The notes under the pieces: model-generated | Seen by the model: the letters and a program-made list of their open reading frames with translations, nothing else | Databases searched by the model: none | What the model was told of the DNA's origin: nothing | In this document: positions 36,301-47,948 of the stretch, piece after piece | How positions within the stretch are numbered: the stretch's first letter is position 1 | How the letters are laid out: each line of letters starts with the position of its first letter | DNA from: Oxyruncus cristatus | Lineage: Eukaryota; Chordata; Aves; Passeriformes; Cotingidae | Assembly (NCBI GenBank): GCA_013399855.1 | Contig: VXAY01007012.1 | Location: 250,533 to 314,532 of the forward strand | Direction of reading: 5' to 3' | Length of the DNA stretch: 64,000 nucleotides | Program-made: the position numbers and the translations under genes

Positions 36301-36867
36301 TGGGCACAGAGATTGTGATGAACAACACAGAGGGAGCCTAAAATGAGGTTGTGCAAAGTGAGAGTGAAAACCAACCTGAGTGGGGTGGCCTGTTCAGAAG
36401 CTCTTTGCTCTGCATTTTGGGCTCCTGGGTATCAGAGAGGTCACAAGTAGTTCTCAGCTCCCTGGGAGTGCTGGGCTATGCTCCCAATGTGCACTTTCTG
36501 ACGGATTTGTCCACCAAAATCACAGGTTTCTGAAGACCCGCTGAGTGCTGGCTGACTGTTAGCTAAGCACACTGCTTCCTTTGAAGGTGCCAAACTGCAC
36601 TAAAAGCAGTTAAGGGCACAGGAAATGTTTCCTTTTTCCATTTAGGCAGTTGTTGTCCTTGCCCCAGGGATGTTATATGAGCACGAGTGGGAGGGACCCA
36701 GGCCAGCACCGCCGGAGAAGAGTTAAATAGCCCCAGAGCTGGTGAAGCGTCCTGCTTCCAATTCCCTGTAATCTGTCAGCTGTCCACTGCCTGCTCGGGA
36801 CCAGCATCATTAGGTACATGAAAGGGGAAAACAAACATGCCCAAAACCCGAGAAAACAAAGCAAACA
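33338..36867. other. About 3.5 kb of unique non-coding sequence
   Basis: No gene or repeat was recognised. It includes a T/G-rich patch near 34200-34240 (GGGTTGTTTTGTTGGGG). Confidence 0.45.
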
Positions 36868-37035
36868 GGATTCATGGTCTAGTGGTTAAAAGGCAAGCAC
36901 TGAGGAATAAGGAGAACTGCCTTCTCTCGCAGGCTTGTGGCACTGTAACTCCTGGTTAGCATCCCCTCCCTGAGCCTCAGTTTACCCATCTGTGAAAAGG
37001 GTATGGTTACCCCTCCCTGAATACATTAGGAGGGC
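36868..37035 (+). mobile_element. MIR-type CORE-SINE, near complete
   Basis: It starts with a tRNA-like head (TCATGGTCTAGTGGTTAAAA, the box A region). It continues with a diverged CORE and then CTGAGCCTCAGTTTACCCAT, CTGTGAAAAGGGTATGG and CCCTCCCTGAATACATTAGG. It is the most complete MIR in the window. The box B equivalent is degraded, so it should not be transcribed by Pol III. Ancient, older than birds. Confidence 0.82.
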
Positions 37036-37945
37036 TCCAAAACACCCACAACCTAATCAGTGTTACAGGTTATTCCAGCCTTGGCAACCTGGGAAAAAAA
37101 TCAAAGCTGATTTATACAGTCGAATCACTGTTGGCATTGACAAACTGGTAGAGACAGTCCTGTCAAGTATCATATTTGGAACATAAGGATTATGCCATTT
37201 ATTCCTGTCATTTTTTTTGTTGTTGTTCCATGCAATGGGAGATATGTATTGCATACACTGATATTCCCTCTGCCTGGGAGGCAACGTGCCAAAATGAATA
37301 ATGCCAGGGAGTTTCAGCCCCAGGGAAAGGCCACAGCAGAGCTTCCCATAGGTGTGCTGCCAGTGGGACCCCAATGCAGAGGAGGTTGGCTGGGAGGTGT
37401 GTCCTCAGCTGCAGTTTCCCAGTACGGCTCTTCCCTGATTTTGTCCCGTGTCACTAAACCTGACACGATGCCACCTCACACGTGGGAGATACCATCAAAC
37501 TGTGGTCACAGCGATGGCAGAGGAGGGGAGACCATTCCTGCAGGTCTCTGTTGGCTGGACTGGGGATTTTTGTTTGTGTTGGTTTTGCTCACACCTTCTA
37601 ACCAAGAACGCTAAACCAGCAACATTTCTTGGAAATCTAATCCAAGAATAGCGTGTGCACAAGTTTGTTAACGGGGCTGCAATGGTCACACATCACCCTA
37701 TTCCTACCTGTGACAAACCCAGCAGCACCAGGAAACATTCCACTTCTCCTTCCAGTATACTGTGGATTACAGCCCTAAACCTTGCCTTTTAAACCTCTGA
37801 ACCTCTGACCCTTTTGGAACCTTTCAGGAGGGATCTAAGCTGTTCATTTGGGATTTATAGGCTCAAAATAAATAGGTTTCTTCACAGAGGTCTCTTCTTT
37901 GGTGTGTTTTTAAGGATTGGCCAAAACATTTCTCTCTTGACCATC
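37036..37945. other. Unique non-coding sequence
   Basis: Nothing is recognised. A 140-codon plus frame (37192-37614) is not protein-like. Confidence 0.4.
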
Positions 37946-38068
37946 ATCACAGGCTGCCCAGGACAATGGTGGAGTCACCATCCCTGGAGGTATTGGCAGT
38001 GCTGAATTAATGGTTGGACTTAATGATCTTAAGGTTTTTTTCCAAACTAAATTATACTATGATTCTAA
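37946..38068 (+). mobile_element. CR1 LINE, 3'-end fragment (sense)
   Basis: AGGCTGCCCAGGACAATGGT, GGAGTCACCATCCCTGGAGG, GGTTGGACTTAATGATCTTA and TTCCAAACTAAATTATACTA with a TATGATTCTAA tail. It has a small internal deletion relative to other CR1s between the GGAGG and GGTTGG blocks. Diverged. Confidence 0.9.
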
Positions 38069-38499
38069 ACTGACAGTTGCAGACTTGCATAAATTTTGTC
38101 GGAAAACTCATGCACTTTCTCTGGGGAAAATTTTCTCAAGGACCTAAAAACCTGAAAGTTTGCCCCACAAACTCTGAAAGGATTTCATCTAAAAACCAGT
38201 TTTCAGCTTCCTCCCTCCCCTCTTTTTATCAGCAGAAAGACATTTTCCATAGAAGACATGGCATTGAAAAAAGAGCTACTTCCCAGGAAAATTCAGTCAC
38301 ACCTGATTGGAGCTGCGTGGCACTAATAATGTACAAAGTACACAATGTGCACGAGGTACAGATAGTAATGCCTGCCTTTATTCAGGTGTTTAGGGTCTTG
38401 AATGCCTGAGGCAAAGGTCCAAATGTCCACTGGAAAAAGTTTTTTCTTTACTTTCTTACTGGGAAGACACTTAGGCTTAAGAAAAGTCTGGATATCACA
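38069..38499. other. Unique non-coding sequence between two CR1s of opposite orientation
   Basis: Nothing is recognised. Confidence 0.4.
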
Positions 38500-38890
38500 T
38501 GATCCAGCCCCTCACTCAAAGCAGAGCCATTATTGAAATTAGATTAAATTGCTTAGTGTCCCACCTGATTGGAATTTGGATATTTCCAAGGATGGAGATT
38601 TCCCAGCCCCTATGGGCCTCTTTTCTACTGTTTGACCACCCTCAAGAGGAAAAAAAAAATGTTCCACATTATCTTATTCTCCTGTCTGTTCCCTTAATCC
38701 TGTTACTCTGCACTCTGAGAATAGTTTGATTCAGCCACTTCTTCACTCACTGTATGGTAGCTGCAATACCTAATGTTGTAAGTTATCTTGAATCTTGTCT
38801 TAAAACTGAGCCAACCAGGACCCTCAGTTTCAATTTTCTGTCCCCAGCGATCTTGGTGACTCTCCACTGGGCTTGTTCCAGTATGTCCAT
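38500..38890 (-). mobile_element. CR1 LINE, degraded 3' part (antisense)
   Basis: Reverse-complement CR1 blocks remain in order: TATTTCCAAGGATGGAGATT, TCCCAGCCCCTATGGGCCTC, TACTGTTTGACCACCCTCAA and finally GACTCTCCACTGGGCTTGTT with CCAGTATGTCCATC. The middle is heavily diverged and an A10 run has expanded inside it. It is probably an older avian CR1 subfamily. Non-coding. Confidence 0.75.
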
Positions 38891-41800
38891 CAAAAACTTG
38901 ACATTTATTGTTAGAGGATATAAATTTCCCTCTCCCCATCCTCTTGGTGCATAATCCAGACGTTTCAGTCATTCTGGGCAGTTTCTTACCCTCACACAGG
39001 ATGAACACAGATCCTAATGATGAAGGAAATTCCAAGTAATAGTTTCATTCAGAATAGCAGCCGTGCTTTAATTTACACTCGACTTCACAGCACTTCTTTT
39101 ATGAACCCCGTGTAGGCAAGAGCATTGAAAGTCTCTTAAAAAGCTTGTTTCCACTGTAAGTACCACAGAGTTTGTGACCACACCTGAGTCAAAGCCCTTA
39201 GGGTAATACGTAGGTAGCTTTGCTCTACATCACTTGTAACTCTTAAACCCAAAAATCTTTGGATCAAAGGCCTCATGGAGGTCACTTTAATATCATTCTT
39301 AAAATACAGTTGGTTGACAGCCCAGGTCTTGCTTAACACTTTTGCTAAAGTGCTTTCTGAGAAGCCCCAATGCATCACTTTTTCCTCAGAAAAGGTGGTG
39401 GAAGTAAACAAGCAGCGGCGTAAACACAGAGATCACTTGGCATGGAAAGTGGAAGCAGAGGACTGTACAAAAGCAGCTTTGGCAATTGTATCGTCGTTTT
39501 ACTGCCAGTGGAAAAAAAAATGGGAAGGGAGAAAGATTTTTAAAAAGTTGCCTTCACTACAATGAAAAACTGGGTCTACATGCCCACCTAAAGGGTAATA
39601 ATAGCCATCCTGGGAGTGCTAAACTCTTTGAACTGTGTCTAAGTAGCACTTCTGTTTATTTTAAGGAAGGAAACTGTCAGGTTCTGTTTGTTCGTTGTGA
39701 GCCATCCACAATGCGCTCGATGCATTCAGGACCAGTAAAATAGTGGTACATCAAGTATAGGAAACAAGAGGTTTATCATGGGATTAGTCTTACAGAGATA
39801 AAAGTAATCACAGAGTTGCTCAGGACTTCTTGTTTGCTGTGAAACTTGACTACAGGAGGTGATGGGTCTTTTCTTTTACAGCTCTTTCTGGTTGAGGAGG
39901 GAGGGAAGTGGGGTTAAAATAAAAACCGTTCATCTCTCCCTTATTTTGTCCTTCCCCATCGTTTGGTATTTTGCAAAGGGGCAACTTTTTTTAAGGGATC
40001 ATGTTTCTACCTTGCAACAAATCCCAGTCATGATTTTTATGGGCTAATTGCATTCCTGAATAGGTCATGAACTCTGGTCTGTTTTATTTCTATACCTGAT
40101 TTTAATTTTAATTTAAAATAAGAATATTGAAAGAAAATTGAACTGATGCAACTAAGAATATGCTTTTACTTGCAATGCTTGTGTTATAGGGCCAGTCATT
40201 TACTGTTTCAGGGAATCATGTGTTTTATAAAACAACTGATTCAGCCCATTAGCTCATCATTTTGTGCCAGGGTTCCTTTATTTAGGAGAAAACTATTTTT
40301 CCTGGAGTTTTCACTTTAAATGCACAGTGGCAAAGTCTCTCAGGGATACCATCCACAAGCCAGATCATTCTTTCACAGTTCATTTATACCTGTTTTCTTT
40401 GAGCTGCTGTATTGTAGATTGGTCATGTGGAAAACTCTGTGGAAACACTGTCTTATGGAATGTAGATGGATCTCTAGGCAGTACCTGAGACTTGCATGAA
40501 GCTTTGGACTATCCAGGCACTTTGGTGAGGGTGGGATATGTCTAGTCTTATTTCGTACAGTCAGTAGAGAGAAATGAAAACTACAGAGAGAGAATTCATT
40601 GCCCTCTCTTGAGCCATTTCTCTGGGAATTAATATAGTCTGACCCATGACTGAAGCATAGATCTGGAGGCCTGAGATCTCGCTGTTCAACCACCAGCATG
40701 TGGTAGTGGTAGATCAGAGGCTCTGTGTCACCCCACATCTAAAAGGATTCTCCGGTATTATCTGAGAGCTCTCTGGTACAGGATGGCCTTTAGAGGGAAG
40801 TTCTGAAACAAAGTCATTAGTCCCAAATGGAGACAATGAATGAAAAATAAAAAATAATAATACATGTATTTTTTTTTTCTATTTTGTTCTGGTAAACATC
40901 AGAATGTCATATAGTTCCAGTGATGTATACCAGAAAGGTGACTGTGGATCACTGGAGGTTCTTCATTAGTCCTTTCAGTTCTAAAATCTGCTGATCAGGA
41001 ACTGCCTATTTAATGATTCTTTCTGTTGGTAAGTCCCGATCATACAGCAATATCATATCACACAGTAATAACAACATTACACGCACTCAGATAAGTTACA
41101 TGTGGGATTGAATCTGTCTCACCTGTGTTGACAGGACTGATACAGGCCCCTACCTCCAAGTGAATGTCTAGAATGCCATTAAAGTCTGAGAAGGGAAGAA
41201 AACATCTGATTTCTCTACTTCTGAAGAAGATAAATCACGCCCTAGTCACTACTAACCCAGTTTGTTTTGATTTCTTTTCCATTTATTAGCAAGGGATACA
41301 AGGTGATTTGCTCACGTTTGGATCTCTGCCTTATAGATGGGCACTTTTGGTCAGATAACTCCCACGCTTAGGCATACAGGGTAGCAAGGGGTGCAAGATT
41401 CATCCATTCTGTCTCCACATCCTTTGGATAACTTTCAGAACTACTGCTCAGAGTAAATTTCAAAGCATCAGTGGGAGGTATGGAAAAAAGGAGTTAAAGT
41501 TGTGGCTCTACTCAACCCATGATCCAACCAACCGAATGGAATTGCTGTGGATGATGACGGGGGTAAATGCCCTGGATAAAGGAGTGCAGTAGCTTATCTC
41601 TCTCTGCAGAAGAAATATAGAGGAAACGGGATGTTCCAACAAAATTCTGCTGAATATTGACCTAGATACCTCACAAAAAAACCTGTGGCCTCAATAACTT
41701 CTCCATACTCAAAGACTTGTGAAAAGCCCTTAAGCAAAATATTTTTTCAAGTCCTTGTCCCAGCACATAAAAGTTCTTTGCCTGATAATAAATGCTGTTT

Positions 41801-42329
41801 AACACTTGTGCAAAACGAAAACGAACTAGGGCTAAGCACTCCCATAAATCACTATAAGCAAGTTGTCTCCTTCCAATTCTCTGAGCACAAGGGGAGAAAT
41901 GCTAAAGGTGTAGTGTTGGCCAAACTATGAGTTAAAGATATGAAGTGGAATAAAGCAATGAATCCAAACCCAAATTGATTTTTCAGATGGCCAGATCCCA
42001 ACACGAAAGGGCTGATTATGATTTCAGACATATGACATAGTAAATTCTCGAAATCCCCTCATCTCTGACAAAACACAGACAAGATAGATAAGACAGATAA
42101 TTCAACAAGCCTCATACCTTCAGTGTCTCCTTCTCCCCACAGTCCCTTTTTGCAAGAGGACCCAACACTTGTATGACTGGTGGTACAGACACTGCAGCTT
42201 TCTGTTTTGAGAGAACTGCAAATTTACACTGAGAAAATCTTCTGAAAACTGCAAAATGAAAAATATATCATGCCAGCTGACAGAGGTTTTAAATGCTACT
42301 TTGTGCTGCAATGGAAAATAGATACTGAT

Positions 42330-42338
42330 GGGGGGGGG
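42330..42338. repeat. Poly-G run (9 G)
   Basis: Nine G followed by AAAGGGGAAG, a short G/A tract. Confidence 0.9.
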
Positions 42339-43128
42339 AAAGGGGAAGAGAAACTATTTTTGAAAACCTCTTTTGCAATTATTATTTTTTTCTTGTGTTG
42401 ACATCTTTATTTTTCTCCCTACTCCAGGGTATGATCAGGTGAATAAATTTACACAATTTGTGCTATGATTTGTCTTGTCGTACTCCAAATCAGTGAGTTC
42501 AGATTTTTTTAGCATTGTTTAAAGACAAGCTCTACTTGTAATTCATATTCCACGAATAATCTCATGAAAAGCAACTAGGTGGCCAAAGGTGGGGTCCTGT
42601 GTTCTATGGCTGGATGAACAATGCCTAATTGTAAGGCAATCTACAATATGAACTCCAAGTACTTGCTCCATACTGGGAAAAAGGCCACTGTACCAGTTCC
42701 ATCACACATTTCCAGTAAGGTCCCTCACCACAGGCAAAGTCTGCTCCATCCTCCACGTTAGTGCTTTCTCTTGATTTTAGCCATCACCATTTTCCTTTCC
42801 TATTGTCAAGAGTCTGCTTTCTCCTGGTTGTCATGGACAATAGACATAACCATCCAACATCACACACAAAATCAGATTTTTTGGTTGTTCCTCTACCACA
42901 AAGGCTTGTGAGGGCAGGTGACCAACCTCCTCACCACCTCATCCCTGAAAACCACTTCTCCTTGAGTCCCCTGGGAACACTAAGGAAGCCATCCAGGGTG
43001 AAATTTAGATGGAAATATTTATGTTAAGTAGATTATTTCCAGCCAAACATTCAACGTATTCAGGTCATGCCTGTCTGCTTCAGGGAAAGCAACTGTTCTG
43101 CAAGTGAAGGGAAATCAGGAGAGGGAAC

Positions 43129-43142
43129 AAAAAAAAAAAAAA
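43129..43142. repeat. Poly-A run (14 A)
   Basis: Fourteen A between GAGGGAAC and CACCCG. Confidence 0.92.
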
Positions 43143-43159
43143 CACCCGTCTGCTGAACT

Positions 43160-44095
43160 GAAAGCCAAAGACGGGCCTGGTCCTTCCCTTCAGAGGCCTG
43201 AAAGAGAATGAAGGGAAAGTCTGAGACTTCCTGCCTTTGTAATGAGTTTACTAATTAAATGTTAATTGTGGGCCTCGACTGACCAACATTTAAATGAGGC
43301 CTCGGAGCCAGGAATTGGGCTATTGTGGTTGAATTGTTTATACGGACAGGAAAAAGTCTTTCTAAACACTGGATTCCTGCATGCTGGCCAAGCTCTGGAG
43401 GAAGCTTCACGTGGAGCACTGCTGGGGATCGTGCCCGAGGACTGTTCCTGCAGAGCTGCCCAAGCCTCAGTCAGCAAGAGATCACCCATTCTCCTGGATG
43501 CCTCTGGATCCTTCTTTTCCTATGGCAGGGTGGCTTTGATGGGGACCCAAAAAGGGAATGTCCAACCGGGCCAGCTGAGCGGGAGAGCGACGCTGGTGCT
43601 GCCAAGGGGTGCATTTCTCTAACGCAGATGAGAGGTTCCCCACCTCATGTGCCGTGGGTGGTGATTAGAGGATATTTGTGCCTTATACTGAGATTAGAAG
43701 TGGTTTGTGGCAGGAACTCTCCTTTTTTCATCTGCATTAAGTGCAGAAAGCAACAGTATGGGACTGTGCCTCGAGGCTGGTGCACACAGTCCCAGCTGCA
43801 GCACATAAGCCCTCATGCTTTAGTGATTCCCTCCTTTCTTGATAGTTTCCATGTGTTCAGACTGGCTGTTGAAACATGTTACAGTGTGGGTTCTGATGCA
43901 TCCTCTATTAACAGGGTTGAATTTTTTCTTTGGAATGCTCAGCAGAGATTTGAACCTCTGGGTCTAACTAGTTTCCTCATTTCTTCACCTTTGTTTTTAT
44001 CTGAATTTCCTCTGATAACTGGAAGAGCCTTTTTTCATACCTGTGATTCACATCCGTTGTTCCTTATTCAAAATCCTCCTGCTATGGAGCAATGA
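43160..44095 (+). other. GC-raised patch with a long open frame, coding status doubtful
   Basis: From about 43325 the plus strand stays open for 256 codons to a stop at 44093-44095, but the first ATG is only at 43628-43630 (155 codons). The first part is GC-rich, and other frames (43266-43622 plus, 43262-43489 minus) are open as well, which points to low stop density rather than coding. The second part is AT-richer yet still open. The peptide is Ser/Phe/Leu-rich towards the end (FLISSPLFLSEFPLITGRAF) and I recognise no family. Confidence 0.15.
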
Positions 44096-45569
44096 ATGGA
44101 TACAGTTCAGTTCTTGGTCCACTTGGATCAGTTGTTCAACTCCTCTTTCTGCTTTACTTCCCTACACATTTCAAAATCCAAAATATGCTAAGCATCCTAC
44201 TAGCGTCCATCTTCGTTTTCAAAACCATGTGCCAAGTAGTTTCTGAAGAATTCATGCTTTACTCAACCTATTTGTTCTTGCATTTTTCTGAAAACATTTC
44301 AGTACAGTGGCATGATAGGATGAGGTAAAAATATTTTGAGGGTGACAGAAGCCCAGGAGTTATACTGTTTCCTGCATATCCATTTCTTCCCTCAAGTTTT
44401 CAACTATGCTGATATAAGCTGACTACTGTTCCTTAAGCTTGGTGACTGTGATTAATACCCATCCCCACCAGTGCCAATAAATTTGGCCTGGCAAATTCTG
44501 GTTGAACTTTCATCCTGGTGATGAGCTTTCCCTTTTATTTGTGTGTTTAAGTCATACCTTTGTACCGTTGGTAGTTTAGATTTGAAAATGTATTTGACCA
44601 TTATATCTCAAGGGGGTAGGGAAAAAGTACTCACCTGATTTACCAATTAGCCTTCTATTTTATTTCAGAAATTGATGTCAGGGAAGTGAAGTGATAGCCT
44701 AAGCCATGCTGAAAGGTTCTATTAGTTTTGGGGTAGCCACGGTGTTAAGCAATTCCAGCTTACCTGGGAAAGGTCAGATGAGTCCCAGCGATAAAGCTCA
44801 CAGCTGAATGTTGTGCTTTATTGTGGAACAGCTTCAAGCTGTATTAGCCAACAGTGACTTTAACTAGTAAACTGGGTTCCCATCGTGTCCAAATTAAGCT
44901 ACCAAAAGGCCCAGCTGGATTTCAAATACAGAGAACTGAAGCAAATTCAACCTTCCTGTTGTCTCTCGCCCTCAAAAGAAAACACAAATTCATGTTTGTT
45001 TTTGTTTGTTGTGTTTGTTTACTTGTTTTCTATTCTAGTTTAACGGTGAAGACCTTCTATATCCATGGAATATGAGGCAGCAAAATGCCTCCACATTGTC
45101 CCTGTCATTTGGAAATAGCAATGGGCCAAAGCATAGTAGAAAGCCTGAGAGGCCTCTACTGTCCCTCAGCTTAGGGATTTTGTTGTGAATCAGTGGCAGT
45201 CCTGTAGTACCACACCCTGAACTTCTCTTTTATAAAACCATTTTGTTATCATCAAACAAAATCATACCCTGCTTCCAGCAGTTCCTCTTGGTAATTTTGT
45301 TGAGGAATATTCCAGTTTTACATGAAGATGCTCTGAGCAGTGTTTGGCCAAATTCTCTGCTGGAATCAGTCAATACAACATCACTAATGTCAAGGAAGTA
45401 ATTTACTGGGATTTCTGTTTGCCTGCTCTCTTCTGTTTAAGGAAACTTTTTTTCTGTTAAAGAGATTGTTTCCTATTTCCTCCTCCCTGTTTGAGAATAA
45501 CACATTGATTTCAGTGCTGGTACTTCTGCCTAGCAGAATTGCATCAGATGAAATTAATAATCTGTATTC
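44096..45569. other. Unique non-coding sequence
   Basis: No gene or repeat was recognised. TTTGTTTTTGTTTGTTGTG near 44995-45015 is T/G-rich. Confidence 0.4.
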
Positions 45570-45640
45570 CTGCAGGTAGGAATTATTGCCACCACTGTAC
45601 AGATGAGCCGGTGACCTACCAGTGTCCAAACTCACTGCAA
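45570..45640 (-). mobile_element. Possible MIR/L2 scrap, antisense
   Basis: GGTAGGAATTATTGCCACCA, CTGTACAGATGAGCCGGTGA and CCTACCAGTGTCC resemble the reverse complement of the MIR block around CTCAGTTTCC and TCATCTGTAAAATGGGGATAATA. Short and diverged. Confidence 0.4.
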
Positions 45641-47265
45641 CAATTTTTGCTTCACCTTTTCACAAATGTGAAGCACCTGAGTGAGGCACGTAGTCAGTTC
45701 ACACTTGGCCTGTCGTGAAAGGGGTGGGTGGAGGTGGCAGTGTCTTTGTCAGTCGTGGTGAGAGCTGCAAAATTCTCTTTTGGAGACTTTAATGGCAAAT
45801 GTATTGCAGGGGTGGGTGAAGAGGAAAGGCAAACTGCAGCAACAAGATCTCTTGGTTTGTTTTCTTGCTGATATTCAGTAACTCTCTAAATTGTTCTTGT
45901 TGCTGTTTATCTTTTGGGTTCTTTAAAGGGTGGAGAAAGAGATAAAATGCACATCAAGAAGTGTCTACTTAATATTCCTGAATTCAATTTGTTTTGACTG
46001 TTTTCTGTGTCTATATATGTATATATTGTGGTTGCTTGGAACATGATTCTCCTTGTTCTAGGCACATGTGAGTCTTACTTTTCATTTATAAACTCACCCG
46101 TAAACTCAGTGCAAAACCCTGGAAATGCACCTAAAATTATATTTGCACTGCTCATCACGAGGTGCTCATTTCAGTATCTCACCTCTTAGGGAGTGTGAGG
46201 TCAAGGGACTGATGAGAAATTCAGACCATCTACCCTCGGAGCTGTCAGATCCTCGCTCCTCTCACTGTCAGTGGAGAAAAATAGTCACATCTCAATCAAA
46301 CGGGATATTGGTTATTAAAGATAAGGAAGGTCTCCAGACTGGAGTATCCTCCACATGACCCAGTACCTGCCTGGGCCAGACCCCGACCCATCCAGTCCAG
46401 TGCCCCTTCTCCAGCTGAATCCTAAGTCAGGATTTGAGGCCACCACAAAGAAGAAATAAAAGCTTCACAGCAGATATCAGTTAAATACTTTGTGACTCCC
46501 ATTTTACTTCCCTTCTTAGTGAAAGATGGAAGAAGTAATTCTGTATTAAATATTTTTGCTACACGAAAGAACGAGTTTAGATTCTTCAGATGATTTTGGG
46601 AAACTCTGATTACTACAGAGTCTTGTCAAATCATTCTAGTCAGGAGAAAAAATCAAGAGGAGGAAGAAAAATAATTGATGCATTTTTAAAACTTTTTTTT
46701 CCTTTTGATGGTAAATGTGAAGTGACCCAGAAAATCAATTATTTGCTCTAATATAAAGCTATAATCCTCTCTAACAGCTAGACTTTAGCTTAAGCCCTGA
46801 AGTACAAGGTTTAACATGCCTTCCATTAATTTTATTGTCTTTAATTATGGTTTGTATTGTTACCCTTGGTATCTGCATGAATGGCCCAAACTCTTTTTAA
46901 TGTGATTTCTTTAGGAGACAAAGTGCATGAGATGACACTAGCTGTGCCTTTTCATCTCTCTACCTGTTCCACAGTAAGAACTTCTGGGTTTATGCCAATC
47001 TCAACCATGTTTGACAGAGAAGCAGAGATACCAAGTTATTAAGTCCTGAAAAGTTTGATTGTAAGAGTAGCCTGAATGTAGAACATGATGAATGAATGAT
47101 GCCAGAAAAGCTGCACAGAACGAAAACTTCATAGGAATCCAAATATAACAAGGGTATGACCAATATTTGCGCTTAATAGTGTGCTCAGAAACTAAATCCA
47201 CAGATCTTCCTTTTGCTTTGTTTAGGCCAAGCTATTTATTTTATTATCTAGTTAAACCCCGTGCT
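45641..47265. other. Unique non-coding sequence
   Basis: No gene was recognised. It includes AT palindromes near 46010-46027 (ATATATGTATATATTG) and an AT-rich stretch at 46680-46900 with several homeodomain-like ATTA motifs. Confidence 0.4.
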
Positions 47266-47314
47266 TAGCAAGTTTTGGTAGCAAGTTTTGGTAGCAAGTT
47301 TCAGTAGCAAGTTG
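47266..47314. repeat. 13-bp tandem repeat, about 3.7 units
   Basis: Unit TAGCAAGTTTTGG at 47266-47278 and 47279-47291 (identical). A third unit at 47292-47304 has two changes, and a partial fourth follows from 47305. A small minisatellite. Confidence 0.9.
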
Positions 47315-47349
47315 TTCCCCAGATTAGTTGCACGTCAATAGTACAACCA

Positions 47350-47577
47350 GAATCACAGAATCATAGAATGGTCTGGGTTGGAAGGGAACCTGGAAATTAT
47401 CTGGTTCCAATGCCCCTGTCATGAGCAGGGATACCTTCCACTAGACCAGTTTGCTCAAAGCCCCATCCAACCTTACCTTGAACATCTGCAGTGATGGGGA
47501 ATCCACAAACTCCCTGGGTAACTTGTGCCAGGGCCTCATTACCTCTATAGTAAAAAATTTCTTCCTAATATCTAACC
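47350..47577 (-). mobile_element. CR1 LINE, 3'-end fragment (antisense, about 230 bp)
   Basis: AGAATCACAGAATCATAGAA, TGGTCTGGGTTGGAAGGGAA, GGGATACCTTCCACTAGACC, CCCATCCAACCTTACCTTGA and TCTTCCTAATATCTAACCC form the reverse complement of the CR1 3' end. It is well preserved with a clear octamer tail. It pairs in inverted orientation with the CR1 at 47842-47948. Confidence 0.95.
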
Positions 47578-47841
47578 CTGTGATCATACAGACATTTCAG
47601 GTGTATCCTTTAAGTCTCAGCCCAGTCAGTCAGTGGCTGATGGTAAAGGATGGAGACTTTTCTGGATAGTTCTGAAAAAAATCCAGAGAATTTTTTTGAA
47701 CAATATATTGTTCAGCAGAAGTCATTTTAATGGAATGAATTTGATGTATACAGGGAGCAAATAATTTTCTGCAAAATTTAGAAGCTGAAAAAATCAGAGA
47801 AATTGAAGAATTAAGGAAAGATGCACTTATATTTTGTGGTC
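47578..47841. other. Spacer between inverted CR1s
   Basis: Unique, AT-rich. A purine-rich run (about 47781-47828) reads in one frame as a coiled-coil-like string with EAEKIREIEELRK, open only from 47745 to 47901. Probably a coincidence. Confidence 0.35.
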
Positions 47842-47948
47842 CTGAGCAACCTGATGTAGTTGGTGGCATCCCTGCCCATGATGCAGTGATTGGAACTAGA
47901 TGATCTTTAAGGTCCCTTCCAACCCAAAGCATTTTTTGATTCTATGAA
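47842..47948 (+). mobile_element. CR1 LINE, 3'-end fragment (sense)
   Basis: TGAGCAACCTGATGTAGTTG, GTGGCATCCCTGCCCATGAT, GGAACTAGATGATCTTTAAG, GTCCCTTCCAACCCAAAGCA and a TTTGATTCTATGAAAT tail. It belongs to the same broad subfamily as the antisense copy 270 bp upstream. Confidence 0.93.

Larger units (their letters stand above)
38891..43159. other. About 4.3 kb of unique non-coding sequence
   Basis: This is the first half of the longest CR1-free interval (38891-47349). No gene was recognised. It contains T10 at about 40869-40878, a 9-G run at 42330-42338 and 14 A at 43129-43142. Confidence 0.45.

Noticed and set aside
36868..36960. tRNA gene
   Set aside because: The tRNA-like box A belongs to the head of a MIR SINE. 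No cloverleaf or intact box B is present.
47266..47314. CRISPR-like array
   Set aside because: Contiguous 13-bp tandem units without spacers, in a vertebrate genome.
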